From Aquimarina sp040786285 (GTDB lineage: Bacteria > Bacteroidota > Bacteroidia > Flavobacteriales > Flavobacteriaceae), in NCBI RefSeq assembly GCF_040786285.1, contig NZ_JBFMKQ010000002.1, positions 248,001 to 312,000 on the forward strand: 64,000 nt of DNA. Direction: 5' to 3'. Of the stretch, positions 17,435 through 25,865 are shown in pieces (the first letter of the stretch is position 1; each line of letters begins with the position of its first letter). The position numbers and the translations under genes are program-made. The notes beneath the pieces are model-generated. The model was given only the letters and a program-made list of their open reading frames with translations, was not told the origin of the DNA and did not search any database.

Positions 17435-17974
17435 TTACTTGTGCTTAGAAGAAATCCAATCCTCTTTTTTGATGCTAAACACGTTAAATACGTCTTCGGT
17501 TAGTTTTTCGAAGGTCATCCCGTTTTTTAAAGCTACTTTTTCAGAGCCAATATTATCGATATGAACGACAGAAACTAACGAATCAGCAAAGTTGTTTTCA
17601 AAAGCATAGTTTTTGCATTTAGCAGCTGCTTCATATGCGTATCCCTGATTCCAGAATTTTGGAAGAATTGAGTACCCAACCTCTAATCTCTCTGTATCGT
17701 CTATAGTTTGTACTAAAAGCCCACATTGTCCTACAAATTCATTTGTCTTTTTGTCGACTAAAACATTCATACCACCCAGATCATTTGCATATCGATTAAA
17801 TGATTTATCAAACCAGGCTTGGCATAATCCTGTAGGAGATAATGTTTGGTCAAGTCCTAAAAACTCGGCCACATTTTTTTCTTTAAAAAGAGAAACCCAA
17901 GTATCAAAATCCTCTTCTTCTAGAAGCCTAAATGTGAGTCTTTCAGTTTCTTGCCCTTTAAGTAAGTATTTCAT
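17435..17974 (-). CDS. GNAT family N-acetyltransferase (RimJ/RimL type)
   Basis: A 179-residue enzyme that transfers acetyl from acetyl-CoA to an amine. The start ETERLTFRLLEEEDFDTWV is typical of the RimJ/RimL-like Acetyltransf_3 domain, and the acetyl-CoA region is LEVGYSILPKFWNQGYAYEAAA (about 126-147) with the Q/RxxGxG/A loop relaxed to NQGYAYEA. The substrate (a ribosomal protein or small molecule) is unknown. Its stop lies 15 bp from the nuclease pseudogene. Confidence 0.88.
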   Translation of the reverse strand: MKYLLKGQETERLTFRLLEEEDFDTWVSLFKEKNVAEFLGLDQTLSPTGLCQAWFDKSFNRYANDLGGMNVLVDKKTNEFVGQCGLLVQTIDDTERLEVGYSILPKFWNQGYAYEAAAKCKNYAFENNFADSLVSVVHIDNIGSEKVALKNGMTFEKLTEDVFNVFSIKKEDWISSKHK

Positions 17975-18033
17975 ATGATATGCGTGAGATCCCTGTGTTA
18001 TATACTGTTTACACTGCTTAGATATACGAAATG

Positions 18034-18240
18034 TTAGCTTTTAGGTTTTACATTAATACCTATAGTTAAAAATAAAATACCAATCGCTAAGAATACTAGA
18101 AGTTCTAATAAAAAACGATAAGAAAAGAAGATGTCTCCAAAAGACATATGATCTGTTAATTTAAATAGGTTAGATACAATAGCGGCTATACCTCCCCATA
18201 TTGCGCCAGTTTTTATTCTATTTTTCCATTTCTCGTTCAT
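18034..18240 (-). CDS. Small membrane protein
   Basis: A 68-residue protein with two hydrophobic stretches (about 13-24 and 42-62) separated by a short loop, and a basic N-terminus MNEKWKNRIKTG. No family is recognised. It lies between GNAT and a degenerate repeat copy. The coding assignment rests on composition and its helical-hairpin layout. Confidence 0.55.
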   Translation of the reverse strand: MNEKWKNRIKTGAIWGGIAAIVSNLFKLTDHMSFGDIFFSYRFLLELLVFLAIGILFLTIGINVKPKS

Positions 18241-18308
18241 GTTGTACTTGTTTTTTGTTTTCCCAATGTATAAAGCAGCAAATCTAAACTATTTATTTTA
18301 AAATACTA

Positions 18309-18470
18309 CGCCTTGACGAGTGCCGGGCCTTAGCTTAGTGTATCGAGATGCTTTAGTAACAATACGTATATATTAATCCCTTATACTTATAACGGTTCTC
18401 GATAGCTCTGCTGAGCTTACCCAAGTACAATTTTTCTCCATTACATTACGAAAAACCACTCAAACTGAGG
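18309..18470 (+). repeat. TIR element B, degenerate
   Basis: The left end is GACGAGTG followed by a GCC-rich hairpin arm and GTATCGAGATGCTTTAG; the right end is GGTTCTCGATAG and CACTCAAACTGAG. The left hairpin resembles that in front of the intact nuclease gene (35011-35045). The inner spacer has no gene. A further 70 bp (18471-18543) resembles the sequence after copy C at 20571-20642. Confidence 0.7.
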
Positions 18471-18559
18471 GAGACCACCCTTCGAGAGCCACAGGGTTCG
18501 ATTAGAATGTGGGCTGAGGTTCTCGAAGTCCCATTATTGTCCTACACCCAAAGACGGTA

Positions 18560-19597
18560 TTAAAGATGTTGATTAAAAAAATCGATAGCAAGATCTACTG
18601 TTTTTTGATGTATCTCACCACGATTTACATTGGGATGGTCAATAGTAATCGTTGGTGCTACTTCTTTTCCGAATGCTGTTGCTTCGTTTAAAAAGACATA
18701 GTGATTAACATGTTCATCAAAGAGATGAAGTGTACTGCTTTTGATTAAACGATGATACTGTTGTGCATTATATTGTATAGGGGTATTGGTATCGCCTTTG
18801 CCGGCTACAATATAGATAGGAGCAGTAATCGTTTCGGTTTGTTTTTCAGAATGAAACCCAAATCCTATCGCGGGTGCCATAACAAAAAAGGCTTTTATTC
18901 TTTTGTCTTTAACCTGATCCTTATAGGTGTTATAGGAGGCAACAATCAAGCTGTCGGTATCAAAATCAATATGCTCATCGGTTTTAGGAAATTCCGGCGG
19001 CATTTCTCTATCACGATCAGTTTGGTCGTTGTTATTTCTATCCACATAACCACCAGCTAAAGCAATATTGGTGTAGCCGCCCAGAGAGAAACCAACACCA
19101 CCAATTCTAGAAGTGTCAATTCTTGATCCTAACTGCTCATCTTTAAGCACATGGGTGAGTACATATTGTATATCAATAGCTCTTTCCCACCATTTCACGA
19201 ATTCTCTTGGTAATTTATTAAAAGTCGAATTTCCGTAGTGATCTACCGAGACAACAATATACCCTTCTTGCACCATTTTTTCTATAAACCAGGTTAACGA
19301 AAAGCGATTGCCACCGGTGCCATGTGAGATGAGTAATAACGGAAATTTTTTATCAGGAATGCTTGCATTAGGTACGGTGGGAATAGATTTAAATAGTTCT
19401 TTTCGCTTTGGGGAAGTTTCTTTTTGAGCTACAGTATCATAGGTTGGATACCATATTTCTGTTACCAGTGAGCGATTTCTGGATACATCGGTATACGTAA
19501 CTGACTTTTGACCGATTGCAAATTGTTGTTCTTTTTTTGAAGACGCACAGGAAAAAAATAAAACAAGGAAAATCGCAAGGAGTAAGACTTTTTTCAT
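18560..19597 (-). CDS. Alpha/beta hydrolase lipoprotein (dienelactone hydrolase/PAF-acetylhydrolase-like)
   Basis: A 345-residue lipoprotein (lipobox Cys17, LVLFFSCASS). After the first strand, SHGTGGNRFS (91-100) forms the oxyanion loop, and the nucleophile elbow GVGFSLGGYTN places Ser171. A late His in HVNHYVFLNE may complete the triad. The layout recalls the dienelactone-hydrolase-like and platelet-activating-factor acetylhydrolase families, which cleave esters. The natural substrate is unknown. The lipoprotein signal places it in the envelope. Confidence 0.85.
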   Translation of the reverse strand: MKKVLLLAIFLVLFFSCASSKKEQQFAIGQKSVTYTDVSRNRSLVTEIWYPTYDTVAQKETSPKRKELFKSIPTVPNASIPDKKFPLLLISHGTGGNRFSLTWFIEKMVQEGYIVVSVDHYGNSTFNKLPREFVKWWERAIDIQYVLTHVLKDEQLGSRIDTSRIGGVGFSLGGYTNIALAGGYVDRNNNDQTDRDREMPPEFPKTDEHIDFDTDSLIVASYNTYKDQVKDKRIKAFFVMAPAIGFGFHSEKQTETITAPIYIVAGKGDTNTPIQYNAQQYHRLIKSSTLHLFDEHVNHYVFLNEATAFGKEVAPTITIDHPNVNRGEIHQKTVDLAIDFFNQHL

Positions 19598-19673
19598 GGT
19601 TGTATTGATTAGTGTCTATATCATAGATACTCCAAAATACAATTTGTTACACTTCAAGGTTTATGTATATAAA

Positions 19674-19701
19674 CAAGGGGCACTATTTTTAGTGCCCCTT
19701 G
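19674..19701 (-). terminator. Terminator of the 222-residue membrane protein gene
   Basis: Perfect stem CAAGGGGCACTA / TAGTGCCCCTTG with a 4-nt loop, 24 bp beyond the minus-strand stop at 19726. Confidence 0.82.
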
Positions 19702-19725
19702 CTGTTTTTATAGTATATACCTTGA

Positions 19726-20394
19726 TTACCTTTCTTTTAATTCTGCAATATCTTTTTCGGTTAGGGCTCTGAAAGCAAATTTATAACCTTCGGCTCCTGC
19801 AATACCATAAAATAACAAATCGATAATGCTAAAAGTTTCCTGCATGATTGGCCATAGAAAAGAATAGTCAAACAAAAACAAGGTATCGATATAAGCGAGA
19901 TTTTCTTGATTGGCTAAAAAACCGATAATACTAAAGAAATTACCAAGAAAGCAGCTTAATACCGCTATAATAGCACCCGAAATGCCAAAGATTGGATCTA
20001 CACCTTTACCAGAAAAACGAATAGCAAGCCCTACTGCAGCACCTATGGCGAGGGCCATAAAGCCGATCTGAAAACCAGTAGCTACAGTAATTGCTCCCCA
20101 GAGCACGGCTCCCACAATTCCGGTAGATATTCCGCCGATTAATCCCTGTGGATAGTTTTGCTCTAGCCTTAGTTTATCTAATACTTTGTCGTCTACCAAG
20201 CTTTTCATCACATGGTTTTCTAGAGGTTCGATATCATCAAATCGTTCCTGGTACTCTGGATCGAGACTAAAATCACGACACTCATTTATAAAGTTTGCTT
20301 TTTCTTTGGTAAGTGTACAGATTAAACCTTGTTTTAGATCCATCTCGCGGTTAGTGCATTTTTTACAAAATGCTAAATGTTGTTCTCTTGTCAT
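19726..20394 (-). CDS. Membrane protein with N-terminal Cys-rich motif
   Basis: A 222-residue protein. The first 40 residues carry four cysteines (FCKKCTNREM, LICTLTKE, ECRDFS), resembling a small metal-binding head. From about residue 83 there are four or five hydrophobic helices rich in Gly and Ala (GGISTGIVGAVLWGAI, GFMALAIGAAVGLAI), and then a soluble tail ending LTEKDIAELKER. Similar proteins are widespread in flavobacteria without known function. A ~52-bp sequence upstream of its start recurs upstream of the LRR lipoprotein gene. Confidence 0.75.
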   Translation of the reverse strand: MTREQHLAFCKKCTNREMDLKQGLICTLTKEKANFINECRDFSLDPEYQERFDDIEPLENHVMKSLVDDKVLDKLRLEQNYPQGLIGGISTGIVGAVLWGAITVATGFQIGFMALAIGAAVGLAIRFSGKGVDPIFGISGAIIAVLSCFLGNFFSIIGFLANQENLAYIDTLFLFDYSFLWPIMQETFSIIDLLFYGIAGAEGYKFAFRALTEKDIAELKER

Positions 20395-20436
20395 TCGTTA
20401 CTTATATATTACATCTAGCCAATTTCAAATACTAAG

Positions 20437-20488
20437 TTTGGTTAGATAACTGCAAGAATACAAAAGACTAGTTTCATTTTTTGAAACT
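20437..20488. repeat. Imperfect direct repeat, first copy
   Basis: About 52 bp running from TTTGGTTA to TTGAAACT matches 21603-21654 with a handful of differences, including the shared core CTAGTTTCATTTTTTGA. The left copy also forms a hairpin (AGTTTCA / TGAAACT) followed by T-runs. The two copies bracket 1.1 kb containing repeat copy C and the LRR lipoprotein gene. Confidence 0.6.
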
Positions 20489-20540
20489 GGTCTTTTTTCT
20501 ACTCTTTAATTTTTCGTTACTCTATCACTCCATTCTTGAA

Positions 20541-20642
20541 TAATATCGGGACCACTCGAACTGACGCAGGCCGCCCTTAGAATATCTAAGGGTTCGGTAA
20601 CAATGTGGACAGAGGTTCTCGAAATCTCATTATTGCCGTACA
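20541..20642 (+). repeat. TIR element C, right-end remnant with tail
   Basis: ATCGGGACCACTCGAACTGACG at 20545-20566 is the right end of the TIR element, without a left partner. It is followed by a tail that resembles the 70 bp after copy B (shared GAGGTTCTCGAA and CATTATTG blocks). It is a truncated copy. Confidence 0.68.
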
Positions 20643-20687
20643 TAGGAGTACTAGACATAGTGCTCTTTGTTGTAATATAGCATCTAA

Positions 20688-21575
20688 TTAATCTCTGCAA
20701 TTAGAATCTGTTAATTGCTCTTTAGTTGGATTATGTAAATTGCCAAAAACAGAGTAGCTCATATCCGAGAAACTGGTGTTTCGTAAGGCACAAAAGTCGT
20801 TTAGGTTTTCGTTGTCTATTATTGTACAATCGGCACCAATTGTTTTCACATTGGATAATCCTTCTAAATCAGTTAATGATATGTTCTCAGTAATAACCAT
20901 TGATTCACCTATTTTTTGTAAAGAAATAAAACCATTCAGACCAAGTAAAGAATTATTATTTTTAATTTCCAAAGATTTAGATATTTCGGTTAACTTAGAA
21001 AAAGGAGAAATTGTGGTTAGTTTGGGATTTCTTTTTATGGCAATGCCACTTAGGCGCTCTAGGTTTGAAAATGCCTCAATCGATACTAATTCAGAATTAA
21101 AAGTTATATCCAGTAGATCTGCTTTTTTTAGCTGGCTAAAACTATCTATGTTTTTTAAAACATCGTTTTTATAGACAAAAAATATTTCTACAGTTTCTAA
21201 TTGTTCAAAACCCTTTATCGATGTTAATGCTTGATTATTTGAAATGCTTAAAGAAGCAGAAATTGTTTTAAGTCCCGAAAACCCTGATAAAGTCACTAAA
21301 TCTGGATTGTCTTTTATTAATACAGATCCATCTATTGTAGTAATGTTATTTAGCGGAGTTAGATCGGTGACCCCAGATATGGTTAGGTTTCCTTCTATAT
21401 TAGTATACCCTTGAATGGCAAAATTGACCAATTCTGCCTGGTTATTTATCATAGTATCTCCTTTAAAAACTAGTTGTGTTAGTACTATTTTATTTGCTAT
21501 ATCATCACCTTTATTGCAAGACAATGTTAGTAGAAAGAAGATTAATGATATGATCAAAAGGAGTAGTGCTCTCAT
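20688..21575 (-). CDS. Leucine-rich/receptor-L-domain-like lipoprotein
   Basis: A 295-residue lipoprotein (lipobox ending at Cys20, LTLSCNKGD). The mature part is a series of about eight imperfect repeats of ~23 residues such as LVTLSGFSGLKTISASLSI and LTSIKGFEQLETVEIFFVY, each with L-x-x-L/I-x-G/F patterns, as in receptor L domains or irregular LRRs. The family usually mediates surface binding. The gene sits between two ~52-bp direct repeats. Confidence 0.8.
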   Translation of the reverse strand: MRALLLLIISLIFFLLTLSCNKGDDIANKIVLTQLVFKGDTMINNQAELVNFAIQGYTNIEGNLTISGVTDLTPLNNITTIDGSVLIKDNPDLVTLSGFSGLKTISASLSISNNQALTSIKGFEQLETVEIFFVYKNDVLKNIDSFSQLKKADLLDITFNSELVSIEAFSNLERLSGIAIKRNPKLTTISPFSKLTEISKSLEIKNNNSLLGLNGFISLQKIGESMVITENISLTDLEGLSNVKTIGADCTIIDNENLNDFCALRNTSFSDMSYSVFGNLHNPTKEQLTDSNCRD

Positions 21576-21602
21576 TCTTTGTTTTAGTTTTCTGGTGGTT
21601 TC

Positions 21603-21654
21603 TTTGGTTATAATGCTGCAATACTACAAAAGGCTAGTTTCATTTTTTGAGACT
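21603..21654. repeat. Imperfect direct repeat, second copy
   Basis: The partner of 20437-20488, located 28 bp upstream of the LRR lipoprotein start. It lacks the perfect hairpin because TGAAACT became TGAGACT. Confidence 0.6.
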
Positions 21655-21828
21655 CAAAACATTTTTACAGTATTTACTATTAGTTGTAGCGGCTATAATT
21701 AGGTTACATAAATTAGGAAAAGAACGATGTTTGCAACACATTTATCATTGATACGTCTTTCATAGCATACTAATTTTAATCATAAAGCCATTATACTTAT
21801 GATGTAAAGCTTACTAAAAATAACACTT

Positions 21829-22422
21829 ATGAAATACTTCACATTAATCCTATCCTTGCTAACATTACTATTATTTTCTTCTTGTAAAGATGATGACAAC
21901 GATGCATTTGATTTTACAGGAACTTGGAAACTCACTAAAGTTACAATAGTCAATAGCTCTACAGGTACTAATGATATTAGTATCACATCAGAACTAGACG
22001 TAAATGAAAGCTGTTTGGTAAATGAATTCCTAATTATACAACCAGATGGTACTGCTACACTTACTTCTGGTTCTACGCTTAAAGTAACACTGCAATTAAT
22101 TGAGGGAACCGATAATGAATTCGAACAACAAATCGACTGTACCCAAATAGAGTCTAATGCTATGTATACCTGGGCTACTGGGGATTATTCTATTACCGAT
22201 GCTGATGGAAGTGTAACAACTTTTTCATCTGGAGGGTATAACAGCATCAGATTGCTAGATGAAAATAACGAAATTTATATCTCTGGTTTTGCAACACCTG
22301 GTAATACATCAACTATGTCCTTGTTAATAAACGATAACAGCAGCGAAAATCAAACGGTTGAGGTTAATGGCGAAACTATAGAAATTACAGAGTTTAGAGG
22401 CTTTGCTTTTCAAAAGCAATAA
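21829..22422 (+). CDS. Lipocalin-like lipoprotein
   Basis: A 197-residue protein with a lipobox ending at Cys19 (LLFSSCKDD) and the start of a lipocalin-type barrel FDFTGTWKLTKVTI. Beta strands and an internal Cys pair (Cys64, Cys104 region) follow, ending with the strand EFRGFAFQKQ. The GTW motif near the N-terminus is typical of Bacteroidota lipocalin-like domains of unknown ligand. It is monocistronic; a weak stem-loop (CACAGAAA / TTTCTGTG around 22485) may terminate it. Confidence 0.75.
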   Translation: MKYFTLILSLLTLLLFSSCKDDDNDAFDFTGTWKLTKVTIVNSSTGTNDISITSELDVNESCLVNEFLIIQPDGTATLTSGSTLKVTLQLIEGTDNEFEQQIDCTQIESNAMYTWATGDYSITDADGSVTTFSSGGYNSIRLLDENNEIYISGFATPGNTSTMSLLINDNSSENQTVEVNGETIEITEFRGFAFQKQ

Positions 22423-22678
22423 GTACGTTTATTTTTAGATACCTGGTGGGCACACTTTGATATTGTCATATTTAGACTTGATAGCACAGAAATGTTTTCT
22501 GTGTGATGTTATTTATTATGCTTACGTATGGATTGTACATTTGGGTGATAAGAGGTTGTTTATACTACTAGCCAGAAGGCTTGTGATAGTAGGAGAAATA
22601 TTTTCTAAGCCAAATCCACGCCACTTTTGCGTAATTGCTTAAAATATACTACTTTAGCGGCCCCAAAATAATCCATGC

Positions 22679-23143
22679 ATGCCAAAAATTACTTTAGTAT
22701 TTTTTTTAATACTTACTAGCTTAACTGTCTATGCTCAAGAAGTTATATCCACACAGGGAGATTCTTATGCCAATGAGAGTGCTAGTGTCGATTTTACCAT
22801 TGGTGAAGTTGTTATAAACACTTTAACAGATGGTACCAATGATATAACACAGGGCTTTCATCAAACAAACTGGAAATTTGTAGATCTCGAAGATCACACT
22901 CCAAGTTTCGAAGTAATTATATTTCCTAATCCAACCGAAGACATTCTGAATATTCAAACGAGTTCCTTCGAAAATGTGACCTATTCAATTTATGACGCCC
23001 TGGGGAAACTTGTTTTGCAGGATAAACTCTCTGCAGAACTGACACCTGTCTCTACCAGTCATTTAGCCTCTGGATTGTATTCGGTGACATTGAATACAAA
23101 AGGAAAAAAACTAAAAACATTTAAACTAGCTAAGATACTTTAA
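22679..23143 (+). CDS. Small secreted protein with T9SS C-terminal sorting domain
   Basis: A 154-residue protein: signal peptide to about residue 19 (VYAQE), a short unique part, and a type A sorting domain in the last ~80 residues (VIIFPNPTEDILNIQ, YSIYDALGKLVLQ, LASGLYSVTL). That domain directs secretion through the type IX system and surface attachment. The stop is 11 bp before the start of the repeat protein, so the two are probably co-expressed. The mature non-sorting part is only ~50 residues, suggesting a carrier or adaptor rather than an enzyme. Confidence 0.88.
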   Translation: MPKITLVFFLILTSLTVYAQEVISTQGDSYANESASVDFTIGEVVINTLTDGTNDITQGFHQTNWKFVDLEDHTPSFEVIIFPNPTEDILNIQTSSFENVTYSIYDALGKLVLQDKLSAELTPVSTSHLASGLYSVTLNTKGKKLKTFKLAKIL

Positions 23144-23154
23144 ACGAAACGACT

Positions 23155-24735
23155 ATGAAAAAAGCTTTACTATCATTCTTTGCTGTTACAACTATCGCAT
23201 TGAGCTCTTTCGGACAAGCTCCAGAGGGATTTAAATACCAGGCTGTCGTGAGAGATGCCGGAAATTTGATTTTAAACAACCAGGCTGTCGGATTGCAATT
23301 AACGATTCAACAAGGTGCAATCGCAGGAACAGCTGTATATACAGAAACGTTTACAATAACAACAAATGCTTATGGCTTGGTAAACCTCGAAATCGGTTCG
23401 GGTACCACTACCGACGATTTTGCGAGTATTGATTGGGCAAACGGTCCGTACTTTATTGAGACCGCTGTTGATATTAACGGAGGAACTAATTTTTCTGTGA
23501 TGGGTACTAGCCAACTTATGAGTGTTCCGTATGCATTGCATGCAAACACTGCCGAAAATGTGATCAATGATTCAGTCAATGATGCCGACTCTGATCCTTT
23601 GAACGAGATGAACACTTCAGTCGTATTAAACGGTACAGATTTAGAAACCACAGATGGCGGTGGCACTATTGTTACAGATCTTTCATCTTTACAAGATGGA
23701 GTAACCGATGCAGATGCCAACCCGAATAATGAAATGAACACTTCTGTTGTACTGAATGGTACGAATCTAGAAACTACAGATGGTGGTGGTACTATTGTTA
23801 CAGATCTTTCGTCCTTACAAGATGGAGTAAATGATGCGGATGCCAACCCGAATAATGAAATGAACACTTCTGTTGTATTAAACGGTACAGATTTAGAAAC
23901 TACAGATGGTGGCGGTACTATTGTTACGGATCTTTCGTCCTTACAAGATGGAGTAACCGATGCGGATGCCAACCCTAATAATGAAATGAACACTTCTGTA
24001 GTATTAAACGGTACAGATTTAGAAACCACAGATGGTGGTGGTACTATTGTTACAGATCTTTCGTCCTTACAAGATGGGGTAAATGATGCGGATGCTGACC
24101 CGAATAATGAATTACAAACAATAAGTCGATCAGGAACAACGATTACCTTGTCTAACGGTGGGGGATCATTTGAAGATAATGTAGAGGTGTATACGGCTGG
24201 AACCGGAATAGATATTACCAGTAACGTGATCAGTACGACTAGTGCTTGTGGTTTGTCGATAGGAGATACACATCTAGGGGGTATTATATTTTATCTGGAT
24301 CCATCGGGTTGTCATGGATTGGTTAGTATGGCGGTAGATCAACATACAGGACTGCAATGGTATAATGGAAGCTATGTAGATACCTATGCCTATGGAAATG
24401 GCATTGGAAGTGGCGATGGTAATAGCCAAGGAATACGAAGATGGCAGGGAACGTGTAGCGCTTGCTACGCAAGTGAATTATGCCAGGATTTAAATTCTGG
24501 TGGCTATGACGATTGGTACCTACCATCGAAATACGAGTTAAACTTAATGTACCAAAATATTGGGCCAGGAGATGCTTTGGGACTAGGAAATGTAGGTGGT
24601 TTTGCTGATGGTTTCTATTGGAGCTCTACAGAGTACGAAGATGATAGAGCTTGGTACCAATGGTTTCGCAATGGTAGTCAAACTCATGCACTTAAGATTA
24701 ACCCGTTTTATGTACGTGCCATACGTTCTTTTTAA
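23155..24735 (+). CDS. Secreted repeat protein with C-terminal DUF1566-like domain
   Basis: A 526-residue protein with a signal peptide (1-20). The N-terminal module (KYQAVVRDAGNLILNNQ to GTSQLMSVPYALHA, 26-130) is a common Bacteroidota surface/tail-fibre-like domain. Residues ~143-310 contain four 42-residue repeats and a partial fifth (units start DADANPNNEMNTSVVLNG and end DLSSLQDGV). The C-terminal ~160 residues match the DUF1566/Lcl type (WYLPSKYELNLMY, YWSSTEY, YVRAIRSF). It is likely displayed on the surface together with the adjacent T9SS protein. The near-identical DNA repeats could allow length variation. Confidence 0.88.
   Translation: MKKALLSFFAVTTIALSSFGQAPEGFKYQAVVRDAGNLILNNQAVGLQLTIQQGAIAGTAVYTETFTITTNAYGLVNLEIGSGTTTDDFASIDWANGPYFIETAVDINGGTNFSVMGTSQLMSVPYALHANTAENVINDSVNDADSDPLNEMNTSVVLNGTDLETTDGGGTIVTDLSSLQDGVTDADANPNNEMNTSVVLNGTNLETTDGGGTIVTDLSSLQDGVNDADANPNNEMNTSVVLNGTDLETTDGGGTIVTDLSSLQDGVTDADANPNNEMNTSVVLNGTDLETTDGGGTIVTDLSSLQDGVNDADADPNNELQTISRSGTTITLSNGGGSFEDNVEVYTAGTGIDITSNVISTTSACGLSIGDTHLGGIIFYLDPSGCHGLVSMAVDQHTGLQWYNGSYVDTYAYGNGIGSGDGNSQGIRRWQGTCSACYASELCQDLNSGGYDDWYLPSKYELNLMYQNIGPGDALGLGNVGGFADGFYWSSTEYEDDRAWYQWFRNGSQTHALKINPFYVRAIRSF
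23581..24110 (+). repeat. 126-bp in-frame tandem repeats
   Basis: Units begin at 23581, 23707, 23833 and 23959 (each 126 bp, 42 codons), with a partial unit from 24085. They are nearly identical at the DNA level, so they are recent or homogenised. The period keeps the frame of the surface protein. Confidence 0.9.
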
Positions 24736-24874
24736 ATATAAAAAACTATCTATTCTTATATAATAACAAAGTAAAGGCGGAAATGCTTTCCGTGCTATGT
24801 TTAGTTGTTTTATTGCAGATACGGATTGCAGATCTACCTGATGAGATTGGGGTTTTCTTTAAATCTTACAATCG

Positions 24875-25135
24875 TCAAATTTTTTTCAGTTGTTCTTGAA
24901 TATGAAGAAGTTTAATTCTTTTTTTGATATAATCTTTATCTAAATACGTTAGCCTTCTTTGGATTTCTTTAGGGAAATTTTCAGGATCTTCAGAGTTATA
25001 CTTTTTTATGGTATCATTGGTAAATAATCGTAATTTGGATTTGCACGAATCACAAATAGCATAGCCGTACATATCTTTGGCATTTTTACCACAATCGAAA
25101 CATTTTTTAGTAACATTACCTCTAGATGCATTCAT
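24875..25135 (-). CDS. Small zinc-ribbon protein
   Basis: An 86-residue protein with two Cys pairs (CFDCGK near residue 13 and CDSCKSK near 29), a short zinc-ribbon-type layout, followed by a basic, helical tail (KDYIKKRIKLLHIQEQLKKI). It may bind DNA or RNA, but no family is certain. It lies alone between the surface repeat protein and a SnoaL-like gene. Confidence 0.65.
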   Translation of the reverse strand: MNASRGNVTKKCFDCGKNAKDMYGYAICDSCKSKLRLFTNDTIKKYNSEDPENFPKEIQRRLTYLDKDYIKKRIKLLHIQEQLKKI

Positions 25136-25201
25136 TTTAATTTTTTTTAGTTCTCGGTCTCATTATGATTTTTCAGAAAAGTGGATGGTCTGCCGGGTTA
25201 A

Positions 25202-25606
25202 TTAGTTACGTTCGGGGTTATGATTCAATACTTTTGCAGTATACACCGCAGGGATGTCCCAGGCTTCCTTAATCTTGCCATCGATAATACGCCATACGAC
25301 AACGGCGTCGATTTCCATTGACTTGCCTTTTAACACCATGGTGTCTTTAACATGGGTAACGACTAATTCGTCTCCCATAGGGGTAATAGATACGGGGTTT
25401 ACCTTAAAGCTGCCACCAGTATTCCCTGCCATTTTTTTGAAGAAGTCCATAAACCCTTTTAGGCCTAAATAGTCTCCCTCTACTTCGGGTAGTTCGGGAT
25501 TAAAAAAATGAAAAACGGCATCTTCTGATAAAACTTCGGCGGATGCAGCGATATTGGCAGGGTTAAATCTTTTTAAAACGCCGATATTTGGATGTTCTTT
25601 ATTCAT
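25202..25606 (-). CDS. SnoaL/NTF2-like protein
   Basis: A 134-residue cytoplasmic protein with the NTF2-like cone fold: a helical start (IGVLKRFNPANIAASAEVL), AVFHFFNPELPEVEGDYLG, GLKGFMDFFKKM, and the strand pattern VVTHVKDTMVLKG / VVVWRIIDGKIKEAWDI at the end. Such proteins can be isomerases or simple ligand binders; residues for one reaction cannot be singled out. Confidence 0.82.
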   Translation of the reverse strand: MNKEHPNIGVLKRFNPANIAASAEVLSEDAVFHFFNPELPEVEGDYLGLKGFMDFFKKMAGNTGGSFKVNPVSITPMGDELVVTHVKDTMVLKGKSMEIDAVVVWRIIDGKIKEAWDIPAVYTAKVLNHNPERN

Positions 25607-25810
25607 GATATCAGGTTATTGAGTTAGAATTCTTTACTAATATCAATAGAAGTTCATTCAATTACTATGATTTTGGTCAATTCATTTAATGATTATTCCT
25701 GTCAAATCTAAAGTCAGTTTATTCCCTTTAAAATTATAAATGAGTACACCGGTCTTTTCAATAACGTACTGTAACTATGTTATAGTAATAATTGCTATTA
25801 TTTCTTTTAA

Positions 25811-25859
25811 CTCCCACTAATCTATCCCAATATTTCTACCTTCCCGATGAGGAAAACCG
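25811..25859 (-). repeat. Interspersed repeat family 2, copy 1
   Basis: On the minus strand CGGTTTTCCTCATCGGGA and ATATTGGGATAGATTAGTGG follow directly after the guanine deaminase stop. The same sequence with few changes occurs at about 39000-39060, 40200-40270 and 41795-41860, always in the same strand sense and downstream of minus-strand genes. This is a shortened copy. Confidence 0.65.
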
Positions 25860-25865
25860 ATTGAA

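Noticed and set aside
20506..20700. 64-codon frame overlapping repeat copy C
   Set aside because: It reads through the element end and tail and has no domain or signal.
22457..22642. 61-codon frame after the lipocalin-like gene
   Set aside because: No signal, domain or promoter support; cysteine- and tyrosine-rich composition without a layout typical of real proteins.
23370..24029. 219-codon frame on the minus strand
   Set aside because: It is the antisense of the 126-bp repeats of the surface protein; repeated units leave several frames open. Codon use and signal peptide support the plus-strand gene.
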